Of a DNA stretch of 63,484 bases, positions 44,313 through 53,631 are shown in pieces. The position numbers were made by a program, and so were the translations under genes. The stretch is from CAMTWZ01 sp041749075 (GTDB lineage: Bacteria; Bacteroidota; Rhodothermia; Balneolales; HLUCCA01). Under the pieces are notes generated by a model. It was not told the DNA's origin, searched no databases, and worked only from the letters and a program-made list of their open reading frames with translations. Each line of letters begins with the position of its first letter. Within the stretch, counting starts at the first letter, position 1. Location: contig JBGTBY010000009.1 of assembly GCA_041749075.1 (NCBI GenBank), forward strand, positions 1 to 63,484, given 5' to 3'.

Positions 44313-46407
44313 AGTCGCCCTCTCGGCGATCGTATTAGCCACTATGTTGACTACCGACCATCCATTTTCTTCGCCCAGTACCTTGCCGTACGAAGCGCCC
44401 GATTTCAATACCATCAAGGTTGAGCATTTCAAGCCGGCCTTCATAGAGGGAATGGCCGAAGAGCTTCGGGAAATCGAGCTCATCGCCACGCAAAAAGAGG
44501 CTCCGACCTTTGAGAACACCATCGTTGCGATGGAAAAAAGCGGTGCGATTCTGACCCGTGCCCAGCGTGTGTTTTCGAATCTGACCGGTTCGCATACCAA
44601 TCCGGAGTTGCAAGCGATCCAAGTCGAAATGTCACCTCTCTTTGCCGCGCATTCCGATAACATGTTGCTGAATCCGGCTCTGTTCGCTCGTGTGAAAGAA
44701 TTGAATGACAAGAAGGACCAACTCGGACTGAATGAAGAGCAACAACAATTGCTGACATCGGTTCATCGCCGATTTGTGCGTGCCGGTGCAATGCTTACGG
44801 AAGCGCAGAAATCCCGCATCCGCGAAATCAACAGCGAGATGTCGCAACTCACCACCCAATTCACGAACAATCTGCTGGCCTTGACCCGTGAGCGTGCGGT
44901 TCTGGTGGAAACAGAAGCCGAATTGGATGGTCTCTCCCCTGCTCAGATCGCCGCGGCCGCAAAACTGGCTACCGATCGCGGACATGCCGGCAAATACATG
45001 CTCGGCATCACGAACACGACGCGTCAGCCAATGCTCACATCCTTGAACCATCGCGCGACCCGCCAACGCGTGTGGGAGGCATCCGCATATAGAGGATTGG
45101 GGCGTGATGGGGGAATTGACAATCAGCCATTGCTCCTACAGATCGTCAAACTCCGCGCCGAGCGTGCGCAATTGATGGGGTATGCCAACTGGGCCGAATT
45201 CGCACTGGAACCGCAGATGGCGAAAACGCCGGATGCCGCCATTCAGATGTTGAAGGATCTGGTTCCACCTGTTTTGGCGAATTCGAAGCGTGAGGCCGAT
45301 GCGATCCGCGAACGGATGCGTCGCGACGGACAAACCCACACCTTGGAAGCTTGGGATTGGGAATTTTATGCCGAGAAAGTCCGCTCTGAATTGTATGATT
45401 TGAATGAGAATGATGTCCGTCCCTATTTCGAGCTGAACCGCGTGTTGAATGATGGCGTGTTTTTCACGATGAACCGGCTCTTCGGTGTGACCTTCAAAAA
45501 GCGGACCGACATCCCGGTGTATCATCCGGATGTGGAGGTGTTTGAGGTCTTCAATGAGGATGGAAGCGCCATCGGCCTATTCTATGCCGATTATTTCGCT
45601 AGAGATTCCAAACGCGGCGGGGCATGGATGAGCAGCTTCGTGACCCAATCCGAATTGCTGCATCAATTGCCTGTCGTGGTGAATGTGATGAACATCCCGA
45701 AACCGGTTGAAGGTCAGCCGGCTCTTATCAGTTTTGATCATGTGTCGACGATGTTCCATGAAATGGGTCACGGCGTGCACGGAATGTTTTCGAAGGTGAT
45801 GTATCCATCGTTGTCCGGAACGGCCGTCTCACGCGATTATGTGGAGTTTCCATCCACCTTCCAGGAAGATTGGGCGATTCATCCGGAAGTGCTGGCCAAC
45901 TACGCGCGCCACTATCAGACCAATGAAGCGATGCCGAAAGCACTGTTGGATCGGTTGATCGCCGCGAACTCCTTCAACCAAGGCTTCGACACGCAGGAAT
46001 ATGTGGCCGCATCCCTGCTCGATATGGAATGGCACATGCTCACGCCGGAAACCATCCCGACCGATGTGGACGCCTTCGAGCAAGCCGCGTTGTTGAAACA
46101 TGGATTGGATGTGGCCTACATCCCACCCCGGTATAAGAGCGCCTTCTTCGCGCACGTGTTTTCGGGCGGCTATTCGGCCAGTTATTATGCCTACATCTGG
46201 AGCGAAGTGCTGGCGGCCGATGCGTTCGCATACATGCAGACCCGCGGCGGACTCACCCGCGCCAATGGCGCCCACCTTCGTGAAACCGTGCTATCCAAAG
46301 GCGGGACCCGCGAATCAATGCAGCAATACCGCGACTTCCGCGGACAGGACCCGACAGTGAATGCGTTGTTGAGGAGACGGGGACTCAACCCTGAAGTAGG
46401 TAATTAG
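44299..46407 (+). CDS. M3 family oligopeptidase
   Basis: The 702-residue protein (ATG at 44299, chosen because it begins a signal-like MNTYKVALSAIVLATMLTT) has the M3 thimet-oligopeptidase fold. The zinc motif HEMGHGVHGMF is at about residues 487-497, preceded by SFDHVSTMF. A helical N-terminal half includes EEQQQLLTSVHRRFVRAGA. It resembles Dcp/oligopeptidase A, which degrade short peptides, probably in the periplasm given the signal-like start. It overlaps the kinase gene by 14 bases. A repeat-derived terminator follows. Confidence 0.92.
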   Translation: MNTYKVALSAIVLATMLTTDHPFSSPSTLPYEAPDFNTIKVEHFKPAFIEGMAEELREIELIATQKEAPTFENTIVAMEKSGAILTRAQRVFSNLTGSHTNPELQAIQVEMSPLFAAHSDNMLLNPALFARVKELNDKKDQLGLNEEQQQLLTSVHRRFVRAGAMLTEAQKSRIREINSEMSQLTTQFTNNLLALTRERAVLVETEAELDGLSPAQIAAAAKLATDRGHAGKYMLGITNTTRQPMLTSLNHRATRQRVWEASAYRGLGRDGGIDNQPLLLQIVKLRAERAQLMGYANWAEFALEPQMAKTPDAAIQMLKDLVPPVLANSKREADAIRERMRRDGQTHTLEAWDWEFYAEKVRSELYDLNENDVRPYFELNRVLNDGVFFTMNRLFGVTFKKRTDIPVYHPDVEVFEVFNEDGSAIGLFYADYFARDSKRGGAWMSSFVTQSELLHQLPVVVNVMNIPKPVEGQPALISFDHVSTMFHEMGHGVHGMFSKVMYPSLSGTAVSRDYVEFPSTFQEDWAIHPEVLANYARHYQTNEAMPKALLDRLIAANSFNQGFDTQEYVAASLLDMEWHMLTPETIPTDVDAFEQAALLKHGLDVAYIPPRYKSAFFAHVFSGGYSASYYAYIWSEVLAADAFAYMQTRGGLTRANGAHLRETVLSKGGTRESMQQYRDFRGQDPTVNALLRRRGLNPEVGN

Positions 46408-46420
46408 TAGTTGGGAATTT

Positions 46421-46444
46421 GTAGGAAGTAGGAAGGGGGAAGAT
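46421..46444. repeat. left arm of a 24-base perfect inverted repeat flanking the subtilase gene
   Basis: This 24-base segment (GTAGGAAGTAGGAAGG at its start) recurs exactly as the reverse complement at 48244-48267. The arms are 1.8 kb apart and enclose the subtilase gene. Each arm belongs to the AGTAGGA 7-base family. Confidence 0.85.
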
Positions 46445-46463
46445 CATCTCCCTTCCTTTTTTT
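46430..46463 (+). terminator. Rho-independent terminator after the M3 peptidase gene
   Basis: AGGAAGGG (46430-46437) pairs with CCCTTCCT (46550-offset read at 46450-46457), extended by three further pairs to an 11-base stem with a 6-base loop and followed by seven T. The stem is made of AGTAGGA-family repeat. Confidence 0.8.
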
Positions 46464-46543
46464 ATGTTTTGTTACTAAACAGATCGTTGAGTTGTTTACT
46501 ATAGTTGTGTAGTATATTTTGCCCTCTAAAGGGAGAGTCCAGT

Positions 46544-48223
46544 TTGAAAACGATCGCATTGGTTTTATTTATATCCATCCGTTTTTCATCCCTGGTGGCA
46601 CAGGATACACCGGATTACCATCCAAACAGGATCATCATCATATTTGATGAAAATGCTGATTTACTGCAGCAATCATGGAGTGCGTACACAGAGTTTAGAA
46701 ACATTAAACGGCAAACAGCTTCGTTGAGTAAATTTTCAAAACTCGACACGTTCCTTGAATTCCACAAAATTAGCCGAATGGAACCACTTGCGGTAAACGT
46801 AGATGGCCACAATCCAGAAAATCCCATCAGCCGGATTTTTGTGATGGAAGTGGAAGGCGATATCCTTCCGATAATTGAAGGCCTTCAAAAGAATCCAGAA
46901 ATTCATTCGGCAGAACCTGATTACATAGGTCGTGGCAGCGGGCAAAAATTGGACATATGGTGGCAAAACGATACCAATCCGCAAATCCCTAACGATGTGC
47001 GATTCGGAAACCAATGGGCTTTGAGCAATACAGGGCAGTCCATTTTTAATGTTCAGGGAGTTGCTGGCGCGGATATCAACGTATTGCCTGCCTGGGACCT
47101 CACAACGGGAAATGAGGATATCATTATTGCCATTTTGGATTCCGGAATTTCTGAAATCCATGATGATTTCTCAGGCCGTATGGTTGAAGGCAAAAGTTTT
47201 GACACCAATACAACCAGTACGGCTGATGATAACGGGCACGGCACCAACGTGGCTGCCATCGCCGCCGCGACGGGAAACAATAGCAGCTCTATGGCTGGTG
47301 TGGATTGGAAATCCAGGATTATGCCGGTGAAAATCCTCAATTCAAATAATACTGGTTTTTATTCCTGGTGGATTTCTGCCCTCGATTATGTGGTTGAGCA
47401 AAATGTACATGTTGCCAATATGAGTGTCGGAGGATCCGGTACCAGTAGCGCACTCGAGATGGCCGTGAACCGCGCCCTGAATGCCGGGGTGGTGGTGGTT
47501 GCCAGTATGATGAACACAAACAATAACGTCGCATTTTATCCCGCTGCGTACAATGGGGTCATTTCCGTTGGTGCAACCAATAACCGCGACAACCGAGCCG
47601 CGCCCTTTTGCTGGTCATCAACAAGTGGCCCAAATTTTGGCTACCATATCGATTTGGTGGCCCCAGGCGAGAGCATAATGGGCTTGAGCAACACCCAACC
47701 AAACTCCGTGAATTATTGGTGCGGGACGTCTCAGGCTTCGCCACTGGTTGCCGGCACAATTGGTCTTATGTTGGCCATTAGACCAGATTTGGAGAGGGAC
47801 GAAATTCACAAGGGCCTGATAAATACCACCCGCCGAAAAATCGGTGAAGAAAACACAGAACGGGAATTCGACGTTTATCATGGCTGGGGACGTCTTGATG
47901 TCGAAGCCGCAATTAAATATGTGATGGAAGACGGCATAGATCCTGATCCGGAAAACCCACTACTTGTTCTACTCCAACAGAATTATCCAAATCCTTTCAA
48001 CCCAACCACCCGAATCAACTTTTTTTTATCGCGAAATGCCGCAGTAAACCTACAGGTATATGACAGTTTGGGCCGCCACGTAGCCACACTCGTTAACGAA
48101 ATGCTCTCATCCGGACCCCATCAAGTCACATTCGACGGTTCCCAACTTTCAAATGGTTTGTATCTATACAAACTGAATGCTGGCAATTTTTCCACTACGA
48201 AGAAAATGGTACTAGTGAGGTGA
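46544..48223 (+). CDS. secreted subtilisin-like (S8) protease with T9SS tail
   Basis: The TTG at 46544 has a GGGAG element 9 bases upstream and starts a good signal peptide (KTIALVLFISIRFSSLVAQ), giving 559 residues. A propeptide-like region reaches about 150. The catalytic Asp is in IAILDSGIS, the His in DDNGHGTNVAAIAAA and the Ser in CGTSQASPLVAGTIG. The C-terminal NYPNPFNPTTRINFFLS domain with a VRKMVLVR-like end is the T9SS sorting signal, so the protease should be exported to the surface or medium. Codon use is AT-richer than in its neighbours. A 24-base perfect inverted repeat flanks the gene, which may reflect insertion. Confidence 0.92.
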   Translation: MKTIALVLFISIRFSSLVAQDTPDYHPNRIIIIFDENADLLQQSWSAYTEFRNIKRQTASLSKFSKLDTFLEFHKISRMEPLAVNVDGHNPENPISRIFVMEVEGDILPIIEGLQKNPEIHSAEPDYIGRGSGQKLDIWWQNDTNPQIPNDVRFGNQWALSNTGQSIFNVQGVAGADINVLPAWDLTTGNEDIIIAILDSGISEIHDDFSGRMVEGKSFDTNTTSTADDNGHGTNVAAIAAATGNNSSSMAGVDWKSRIMPVKILNSNNTGFYSWWISALDYVVEQNVHVANMSVGGSGTSSALEMAVNRALNAGVVVVASMMNTNNNVAFYPAAYNGVISVGATNNRDNRAAPFCWSSTSGPNFGYHIDLVAPGESIMGLSNTQPNSVNYWCGTSQASPLVAGTIGLMLAIRPDLERDEIHKGLINTTRRKIGEENTEREFDVYHGWGRLDVEAAIKYVMEDGIDPDPENPLLVLLQQNYPNPFNPTTRINFFLSRNAAVNLQVYDSLGRHVATLVNEMLSSGPHQVTFDGSQLSNGLYLYKLNAGNFSTTKKMVLVR

Positions 48224-48243
48224 GGGCAAGTCAATGAACCGTA

Positions 48244-48267
48244 ATCTTCCCCCTTCCTACTTCCTAC
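48244..48267. repeat. right arm of the 24-base inverted repeat flanking the subtilase gene
   Basis: Exact reverse complement of 46421-46444. It overlaps the 3' end of the gene remnant at 48257-48357, whose last codons are read from it. Confidence 0.85.
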
Positions 48268-48357
48268 TTATCCATATCCCCGCTGCTTTGAGCCTCTAGA
48301 CCAGCTCTTCGCCGAACGCTTCGACCGGGGTGAGAACTCCGGACAAGATCATCCGGA
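48257..48357 (-). pseudogene. 3' remnant of a reductase gene like the one at 53682
   Basis: Read on the minus strand, this fragment gives LSGVLTPVEAFGEELV, a TAG stop at 48298-48296, then RLKAAGIWISRK and a stop. The intact reductase ends GVLTPVEAMGMELVKRLEKAG followed by IGISRK and stop. The fragment is therefore the last 30 or so codons of a related gene with an internal stop; the rest is gone. Both copies take their last codons (ISRK, stop) from the AGTAGGA repeat. About 65 percent of bases agree by eye, so this is an old paralogue and not a recent copy. Confidence 0.7.
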
Positions 48358-48718
48358 TTATTCCCATTGCTGCACAATGGATGCTTTTTGAACCGAACTG
48401 AGTAATCTCCGGCCTGCGGAGGTGACCCGCGCGCTTTTCAAAATGTCTTCTATCATGGTGCGTCCTGGTTAGGCCACAAAACCAGTCTCACTATTCAAGC
48501 GGTAGGGGACAGGATTTGCATTCTAAAGTGTGAAATGTACAAATGTATTTAAAGTCACTGTAACACGTGTAGATCTATAATTACTTACCTTTTTCCAGTC
48601 TACACATTTATCCGATCATTTTAATCAGGTTATAGGTTTTTTTACTACTCATTTAAAATAAAAGTAAGACAAATACAGACGTTAAATTGAATATTTTATA
48701 TGATATAAGCTAAATCAA
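48358..48718. other. non-coding stretch before the PAS kinase
   Basis: No gene is recognised here. The left 120 bases are GC-balanced and may continue the decayed reductase paralogue. From about 48530 the sequence becomes very AT-rich up to the kinase ATG, marking the entry into the AT-rich island. No clear promoter is seen. Confidence 0.5.
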
Positions 48719-51328
48719 ATGGATTCAATCATAAACACACCTGAATACGCAAGAAGTTTGATTGAAGCTAGTTTAGACCCAATGGTTACCATCAATGCAG
48801 ATGGTAAAATTATGGATCTTAATGGGGCAATGGCTAAAATTACTAATAAGGAACGTGATAATATATTAGGAACCGACTTCAATAATTTTTTCACTGATCC
48901 AGAAAAAGCACGTGAAGTATATCAGCAGGTATTTGCAAATGGTTTTGTTACTAATTACCCATTAACGATAATAGATGGCGTGTTAACCGATGTACTGTTT
49001 AATGGCTCAGTATTTAAAAATAAGCACGGGAAAGTACTTGGCGCAGTAATGGTAGCGAGAAATGTTACCGAGAAAACTAGATTGAATAATGCTTTTATAA
49101 TTGAGCGACAGCAATTCAATGATTTGTTCTCTGAAGCGCCTTTCAGTCAGGGAGTATTAAGCGGGCCTGATCACAGGTTTGAAATGGCAAACCCTATGTA
49201 CTTTCAATTAATTGGCCAAAAAGATATCATTGGTAAATGTGTAAAAGACGTATTGCCCGAAGTTGAGGTTCAAGGATTTATTGAAATATTAGATCACGTT
49301 TACCAAACAGGTAAAACGTTTTCTGCCAAAGAAATGATCATTAAAATAGATGTAAATAATACCGGAATACCTGTTGACAGGTATTTGAATTTTATATATC
49401 AGGCACACCGGGATGACCAAAATGAAATTAACGGTATTCTTTTCTTCGCCATCGATGTTACCGAACAGGTTTTATCCAGGAAAAAAATTGAACTAAGCTA
49501 CAAAGAATTTCAATTTGTGACTGATTTCATGCCTCAGTTGATATGGGTAACCAAGCCAGATGGGTACCATTCTTACTATAATAAGAGATGGTATAATTAC
49601 ACTGGCCTCGCCCCTCATGAAACTGAAGGAGAAGGATGGAACCATGTTTTTCATCCGGATGACCAGGATAGGGCATGGGGGTTATGGCGACATAGCTTAG
49701 AAACCGGAGAACCCTATGAGATTGAATATCGTTGCAGGCGATATGACGGAGAGTATCGATGGTTTCTTGGTAGAGCATTGCCTTTAAAAGATTCCACCGG
49801 CAGCATATTAAAATGGTTTGGCACTTGTACAGATATAGATGATCAAAAAAGAGCAACTGAATCGTTGAGGAAAAGCGAAGAAAGATACAGGCAGATTGTA
49901 GATACGGCCCAGGAAGGAATATGGTTAATTGATGAATATAATAAAACCACTTTTGTAAATAGCAAAATGGGCGAGATACTTGGATACGGAGTGAACGAAA
50001 TGATGGGCAAGGATTTGTTTGATTTCATGGATGAGAAAGGGATAGAAATTGCAAGAGTCAATGTAGAAAAGAAAAAGCAGGGGCACTCTGGGCAGCACAA
50101 ATTCAAATTTGTTTCCAAAGCTGGAAATGAAGTCTGGACAAACCTTGCTGATAACCCGCTTTTTAATGAAGATGGTTCGTACTCAGGCGCCCTTGCAATG
50201 GTTACTGATATAACTCTTTCCCAAAAAGCCGAAGAAAAAATAATCGAAAGCGAAAAAGAGATTCGTACGATGGCAGAATCAATGCCACAGATTGTATGGA
50301 CTACAGATGCCCAAGGACAAAACACATATTTCAATCAACAATGGGTTGACTATACAGGCCTTACCCTTGAGGAGAGCTATGGAGACGGGTGGTTAATTCC
50401 GTTTCATAAAGATGATAAACCACTTGCGTGGAGTGCATGGAATAGTGCAGTTATTAACCTGGTAGAATATACAGTTGAATGCAGGTTGCGAAAGTATGAT
50501 GGTAGTTATCGCTGGTGGTTAATGCGGGGTGTGCCAAAGATTAATGAAAAGGGCGAAATAGAAAAATGGTTTGGCACCTGTACCGATATTGAAAATATTA
50601 AACAGACAGAAGAAAATCTGCAAAAGCAGGCTAAAGAACTTGTTTTATCCAATGCTGAACTGGAGCAATTTGCTTATACAGCTTCGCATGATCTGCAAGA
50701 ACCATTAAGAATGGTTATAAGTTTCCTTACTCAATTAGAGAAAAAATACGGCAACGTTATTGATAATAAGGGTAAAAAATACATTGGTTATGCTGTAGAT
50801 GGGGCTAAACGGATGCGACAGATTATTTTAGATTTATTGGAATTTTCACAGGTAGGCATGAAAGAAGATCAATTAGAACATCTTAAACTGAATGATTTAC
50901 TTAATGAAGTTATACTTCTTCTTCGAAAAAATATTGAAGAGAAAAGTGCAACAATTAGTATGGATCAGTTACCCGAAATACGTTCTCATCGGACGCCATT
51001 ACGTCAGGTTTTTCAAAATCTTATTAGTAACGCTTTAAAATATTCTAACAAAGAAAATCCTCCTCAAATTAAAATTACCGTTAAGGAATTTAATGATCAT
51101 TGGAAGTTTGCTGTAATTGATAATGGAATTGGCATTGAAAATGAATATTTTGAAAAGATTTTCATACTTTTTCACAAGCTTCATAATAATGGTGAATATT
51201 CAGGAACGGGCATGGGCTTAGCGATTACAAAAAAAATTATTGGGATTCTTGGAGGAGAAATTTGGGTGGAGTCTGAAATTGGAAAAGGAAGTTCGTTTTA
51301 TTTCACAATAAAAAAACAACAACCATAA
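48719..51328 (+). CDS. cytoplasmic multi-PAS sensor histidine kinase
   Basis: The 869-residue protein has no membrane helix or signal. Five PAS domains are visible: about 5-125, 130-255, 265-390 (MPQLIWVTKPDGYHSYYNKR), 395-515 and 520-640 (MPQIVWTTDAQGQNTYFNQQ). PAS 3 and 5 are similar, each ending KWFGTCTDI. The kinase core has the phosphoacceptor in YTASHDLQEPLRMVISF (about 655-671), an N-box NLISNALKYSNKENPP, and FAVIDNGIGIENEYFEKIFILFHKLH with a GTGMGLAITKKII ATP lid. This layout is like soluble redox or light sensor kinases of Bacteroidota. The gene is clearly AT-richer than the core genome and lies next to an IS remnant, so it was probably acquired. No response regulator is adjacent. 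Confidence 0.9.
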   Translation: MDSIINTPEYARSLIEASLDPMVTINADGKIMDLNGAMAKITNKERDNILGTDFNNFFTDPEKAREVYQQVFANGFVTNYPLTIIDGVLTDVLFNGSVFKNKHGKVLGAVMVARNVTEKTRLNNAFIIERQQFNDLFSEAPFSQGVLSGPDHRFEMANPMYFQLIGQKDIIGKCVKDVLPEVEVQGFIEILDHVYQTGKTFSAKEMIIKIDVNNTGIPVDRYLNFIYQAHRDDQNEINGILFFAIDVTEQVLSRKKIELSYKEFQFVTDFMPQLIWVTKPDGYHSYYNKRWYNYTGLAPHETEGEGWNHVFHPDDQDRAWGLWRHSLETGEPYEIEYRCRRYDGEYRWFLGRALPLKDSTGSILKWFGTCTDIDDQKRATESLRKSEERYRQIVDTAQEGIWLIDEYNKTTFVNSKMGEILGYGVNEMMGKDLFDFMDEKGIEIARVNVEKKKQGHSGQHKFKFVSKAGNEVWTNLADNPLFNEDGSYSGALAMVTDITLSQKAEEKIIESEKEIRTMAESMPQIVWTTDAQGQNTYFNQQWVDYTGLTLEESYGDGWLIPFHKDDKPLAWSAWNSAVINLVEYTVECRLRKYDGSYRWWLMRGVPKINEKGEIEKWFGTCTDIENIKQTEENLQKQAKELVLSNAELEQFAYTASHDLQEPLRMVISFLTQLEKKYGNVIDNKGKKYIGYAVDGAKRMRQIILDLLEFSQVGMKEDQLEHLKLNDLLNEVILLLRKNIEEKSATISMDQLPEIRSHRTPLRQVFQNLISNALKYSNKENPPQIKITVKEFNDHWKFAVIDNGIGIENEYFEKIFILFHKLHNNGEYSGTGMGLAITKKIIGILGGEIWVESEIGKGSSFYFTIKKQQP

Positions 51329-51364
51329 ACAACAACTATGAAAGCTCTAACAGAGGCCCTTGTG

Positions 51365-51807
51365 TAACCCCTCCCGGGGGTTGACAAATGTAAACTGGGA
51401 ATCAACCCTTCGTTTACAACATGAAGAAGTCACGATTCAACGAATCCCAGATAGTCAAATTCCTGCAGATAGCTGAGCAGGGACAAAAGATCTGTAGAAC
51501 GCACAGCCTGTGGGACGGCAAGCCCTTCCGCGTGCTCAATGTGGTGGACGACTACAACCGCTAGGCGCTGTGGATCGAGATGGATACGAGCCTGCCCGCA
51601 TAGCGCTTCAACCGGACACTTCGAACCGAAGTTATCAACGCCTACGTATTCCGGACCATCCGTGAAGTGCGTGAGTACATGGACAGTTTCCTGCTCGACT
51701 ACAACCATGAACGGCCTCATGAGGGGCTGGGCAATTAAACTCCCATTCAACACCAAACCATCACCCAAACCTCCAGTTTACAACTGACTGATTTTTAGGG
51801 GAGGTTA
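51365..51807 (+). mobile_element. decayed, internally deleted IS3-family element
   Basis: Translation from 51421 gives MKKSRFNESQIVKFLQIAEQ, the OrfA start of IS3-type elements. It then jumps directly to OrfB pieces: LWDGKPFRVLNVVDDYNR (stop TAG) and LWIEMDTSLPA (stop TAG). After that come RTEVINAYVFRTIREVREYM and DYNHERPHEGLGN. Several hundred codons are missing between these parts. Imperfect inverted ends are present: TAACCCCTCCC with TGTAAACTGG on the left (51365-51398), and the reverse complement of TAACCTCCCC with TGTAAACTGG on the right (51773-51807). It cannot encode a working transposase. It lies between the PAS kinase and the baeRF gene. Confidence 0.88.
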
Positions 51808-52137
51808 AAATGGCGGGAAACAATATCATTGCGATTATTACTACAATAATCATTTAACATATTTTTAATGTGCGAATGATGAAACATTTAACTCATTTTA
51901 TGTAACACATTGTAGTGCGTTAAAAACAACGTTGTGAATACCAATCAAATTGATCGTTCGACTTATGCGGAAACTTAACGGTTCAAATATCGAGATCGTA
52001 TAATTTTTGAATACGATTTTAATTTACTTCGCTAATACAGAGTAGATCACACGATTCACCGTTCGAATAGCGTTATAGGATTTTATGCTCGTGAAGAGTT
52101 ATGAAATACGATTCATTGAAAGGATTTAAATTAGATT
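51808..52137. other. AT-rich intergenic region upstream of the baeRF-HPF cassette
   Basis: About 330 AT-rich bases without a credible gene. A TATAATTTTTG stretch near 51999-52009 is close to the Bacteroidota -7 element (one extra T) and could belong to a promoter for the cassette; no convincing TTG partner was found. AAAGGA at about 52120-52126 could serve as a ribosome-binding site for the gene at 52138. Confidence 0.4.
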
Positions 52138-53292
52138 ATGGAATTACTTACAAAAAAACTTTTTCAAGAGCTTCAGGACGTAGACCAAGCACTTTGTCTT
52201 TCACTCTATATGCCTACGCACCATACACATCCTGAGAATCTTCAGGACAGCATTCTTTTCAAAAATCTTGCAAAACAATTGGAGGAATCGCTGATGCAGA
52301 AATATTCACCTGCTGAAGTGCAAACATATCTTGAACCTGTATATGCCCTTGTTGACGACAATGATGTTTGGGATCACACATTAGAAGGACTGGCTGTTTT
52401 TAGCTCAACAGGTATATTTAAAGTTGTCGGACTGAATACATCGGTTTCGGAATTGGCCATGGTAGCCGACAGCTTCCATACCAAACCATTGCGGCACTAT
52501 TTGCAATCGGCTGACAACTATCACGTTTTGTGCGTAACCCTTGAGGATATCCGTCTTTTTGAAGGCAATCGCCACTCATTGACTGCTATTAAACTCGCTT
52601 CTGATATTCCAAAAACCATAACAGAAGCGCTTGGTGATCAATTGACAGACAAGCATACAACGGTTGCATCTTATGGTGGTACCGGAGGAGAAAGTTCGCC
52701 AATGCATCACGGTCAAGGTGGCAATAAAGAGGAAACTGAAAAAGATGCTGAAAAGTTTTTCCGTATGGTTGCGGATGTAATTTATGAACACTATTCAAAA
52801 CCTTCAGGTTGGCCTCTCATACTGGCCACATTGCCCGAACACCAAAGCCTATTTCAAAGGGTAAACAAAAATCCATTGTTGTTACCAACAGGAATTTCCA
52901 TAAATCCTTCGGCTGTTTCGCCCGATAAACTGGCTACTATGGCCTGGGAAATAATGGAACCCGAATATAACATGAAACTTGATAGCCAGGTTGCCAAGTT
53001 TGAGCAGTCAAGGGCAAATGGCAAAGGCAGCGACGACTACAAGGAAGTAGCTGTAGCGGCCGTTGAAGGACGGGTTGATACACTTCTTGTTGAAGCCGAC
53101 CGAATTATTGCTGTCAGGGTAACAAATCTGGTGACGGGAAACACACAGAAAAAGGATTTAACCAATCCGAAAGTAGATGACCTGCTCGATGATATGGGCG
53201 AACTGGTCATAAAAATGGGTGGACAAGTGATGGTTATCCCAACCGATAAGATGCCTTCTGAAACAGGGCTCGCAGCAATTTTTCGATACTAA
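52138..53292 (+). CDS. bacterial archaeo-eukaryotic release-factor-like protein (baeRF, Balon-related)
   Basis: The 384-residue protein has the layout of bacterial aeRF1/Pelota-like (baeRF) proteins. The N-terminal domain is MELLTKKLFQELQDVDQ with CLSLYMPTHHTHPENLQDSI. The middle domain reads NYHVLCVTLEDIRLFEGNR, then a flexible Gly/His loop (TVASYGGTGGESSPMHHGQGG, about 180-200, with GQGG where release factors carry GGQ). The C-terminal domain contains AVAAVEGRVDTLLVEADRIIAVRV and a late MGGQVMVIPTDKMPSETGLAAIFRY. Members bind the ribosomal A site; the best known, Balon, is a hibernation factor. It is followed after 15 bases by an HPF/RaiA-like gene. Both genes are AT-richer than the core. 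Which numbered baeRF family it belongs to was not determined. Confidence 0.85.
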   Translation: MELLTKKLFQELQDVDQALCLSLYMPTHHTHPENLQDSILFKNLAKQLEESLMQKYSPAEVQTYLEPVYALVDDNDVWDHTLEGLAVFSSTGIFKVVGLNTSVSELAMVADSFHTKPLRHYLQSADNYHVLCVTLEDIRLFEGNRHSLTAIKLASDIPKTITEALGDQLTDKHTTVASYGGTGGESSPMHHGQGGNKEETEKDAEKFFRMVADVIYEHYSKPSGWPLILATLPEHQSLFQRVNKNPLLLPTGISINPSAVSPDKLATMAWEIMEPEYNMKLDSQVAKFEQSRANGKGSDDYKEVAVAAVEGRVDTLLVEADRIIAVRVTNLVTGNTQKKDLTNPKVDDLLDDMGELVIKMGGQVMVIPTDKMPSETGLAAIFRY

Positions 53293-53307
53293 TAAACATA
53301 AACCATT

Positions 53308-53631
53308 ATGCAAATTCAATTCAATTCAGACAATAATGTATCGCTGAACCAAGAACAAATCGCATCTTCTACTTCTTTGGTATCGGAAGAACTAAGCAGG
53401 TTCAGTACGCAAATTACCCGCTTGGAAATTCACCTTTCTGACGAAGATGGACATAAAGACGGGTCTAACGATAAGCGATGTTTGATTGAAGCCCGTCTTG
53501 CAGGCATGAAACCAATTGTGGTTACCGACCACTCAAATACTCATGAAAAGGCTTTATCTGGTGCTTTAGACAAATTGATAACGTCTTTAGAAACGATAAC
53601 CGGTCGTTTAAACGATCACAAACGGCATTAA
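53308..53631 (+). CDS. HPF/RaiA-like ribosome-associated protein
   Basis: The 107-residue protein matches the HPF/RaiA-like family: MQIQFNSDNNVSLNQEQIASS at the start, ELSRFSTQITRLEIHLSDEDGHKDG, DKRCLIEARLAGMKPIVVTDHS and the end helix ALDKLITSLETITGRLND. These proteins bind the small subunit in stationary phase and silence or protect ribosomes. It lies 15 bases after the baeRF gene, so both are probably one transcript. The partner suggests a joint hibernation or rescue function. Confidence 0.88.
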   Translation: MQIQFNSDNNVSLNQEQIASSTSLVSEELSRFSTQITRLEIHLSDEDGHKDGSNDKRCLIEARLAGMKPIVVTDHSNTHEKALSGALDKLITSLETITGRLNDHKRH

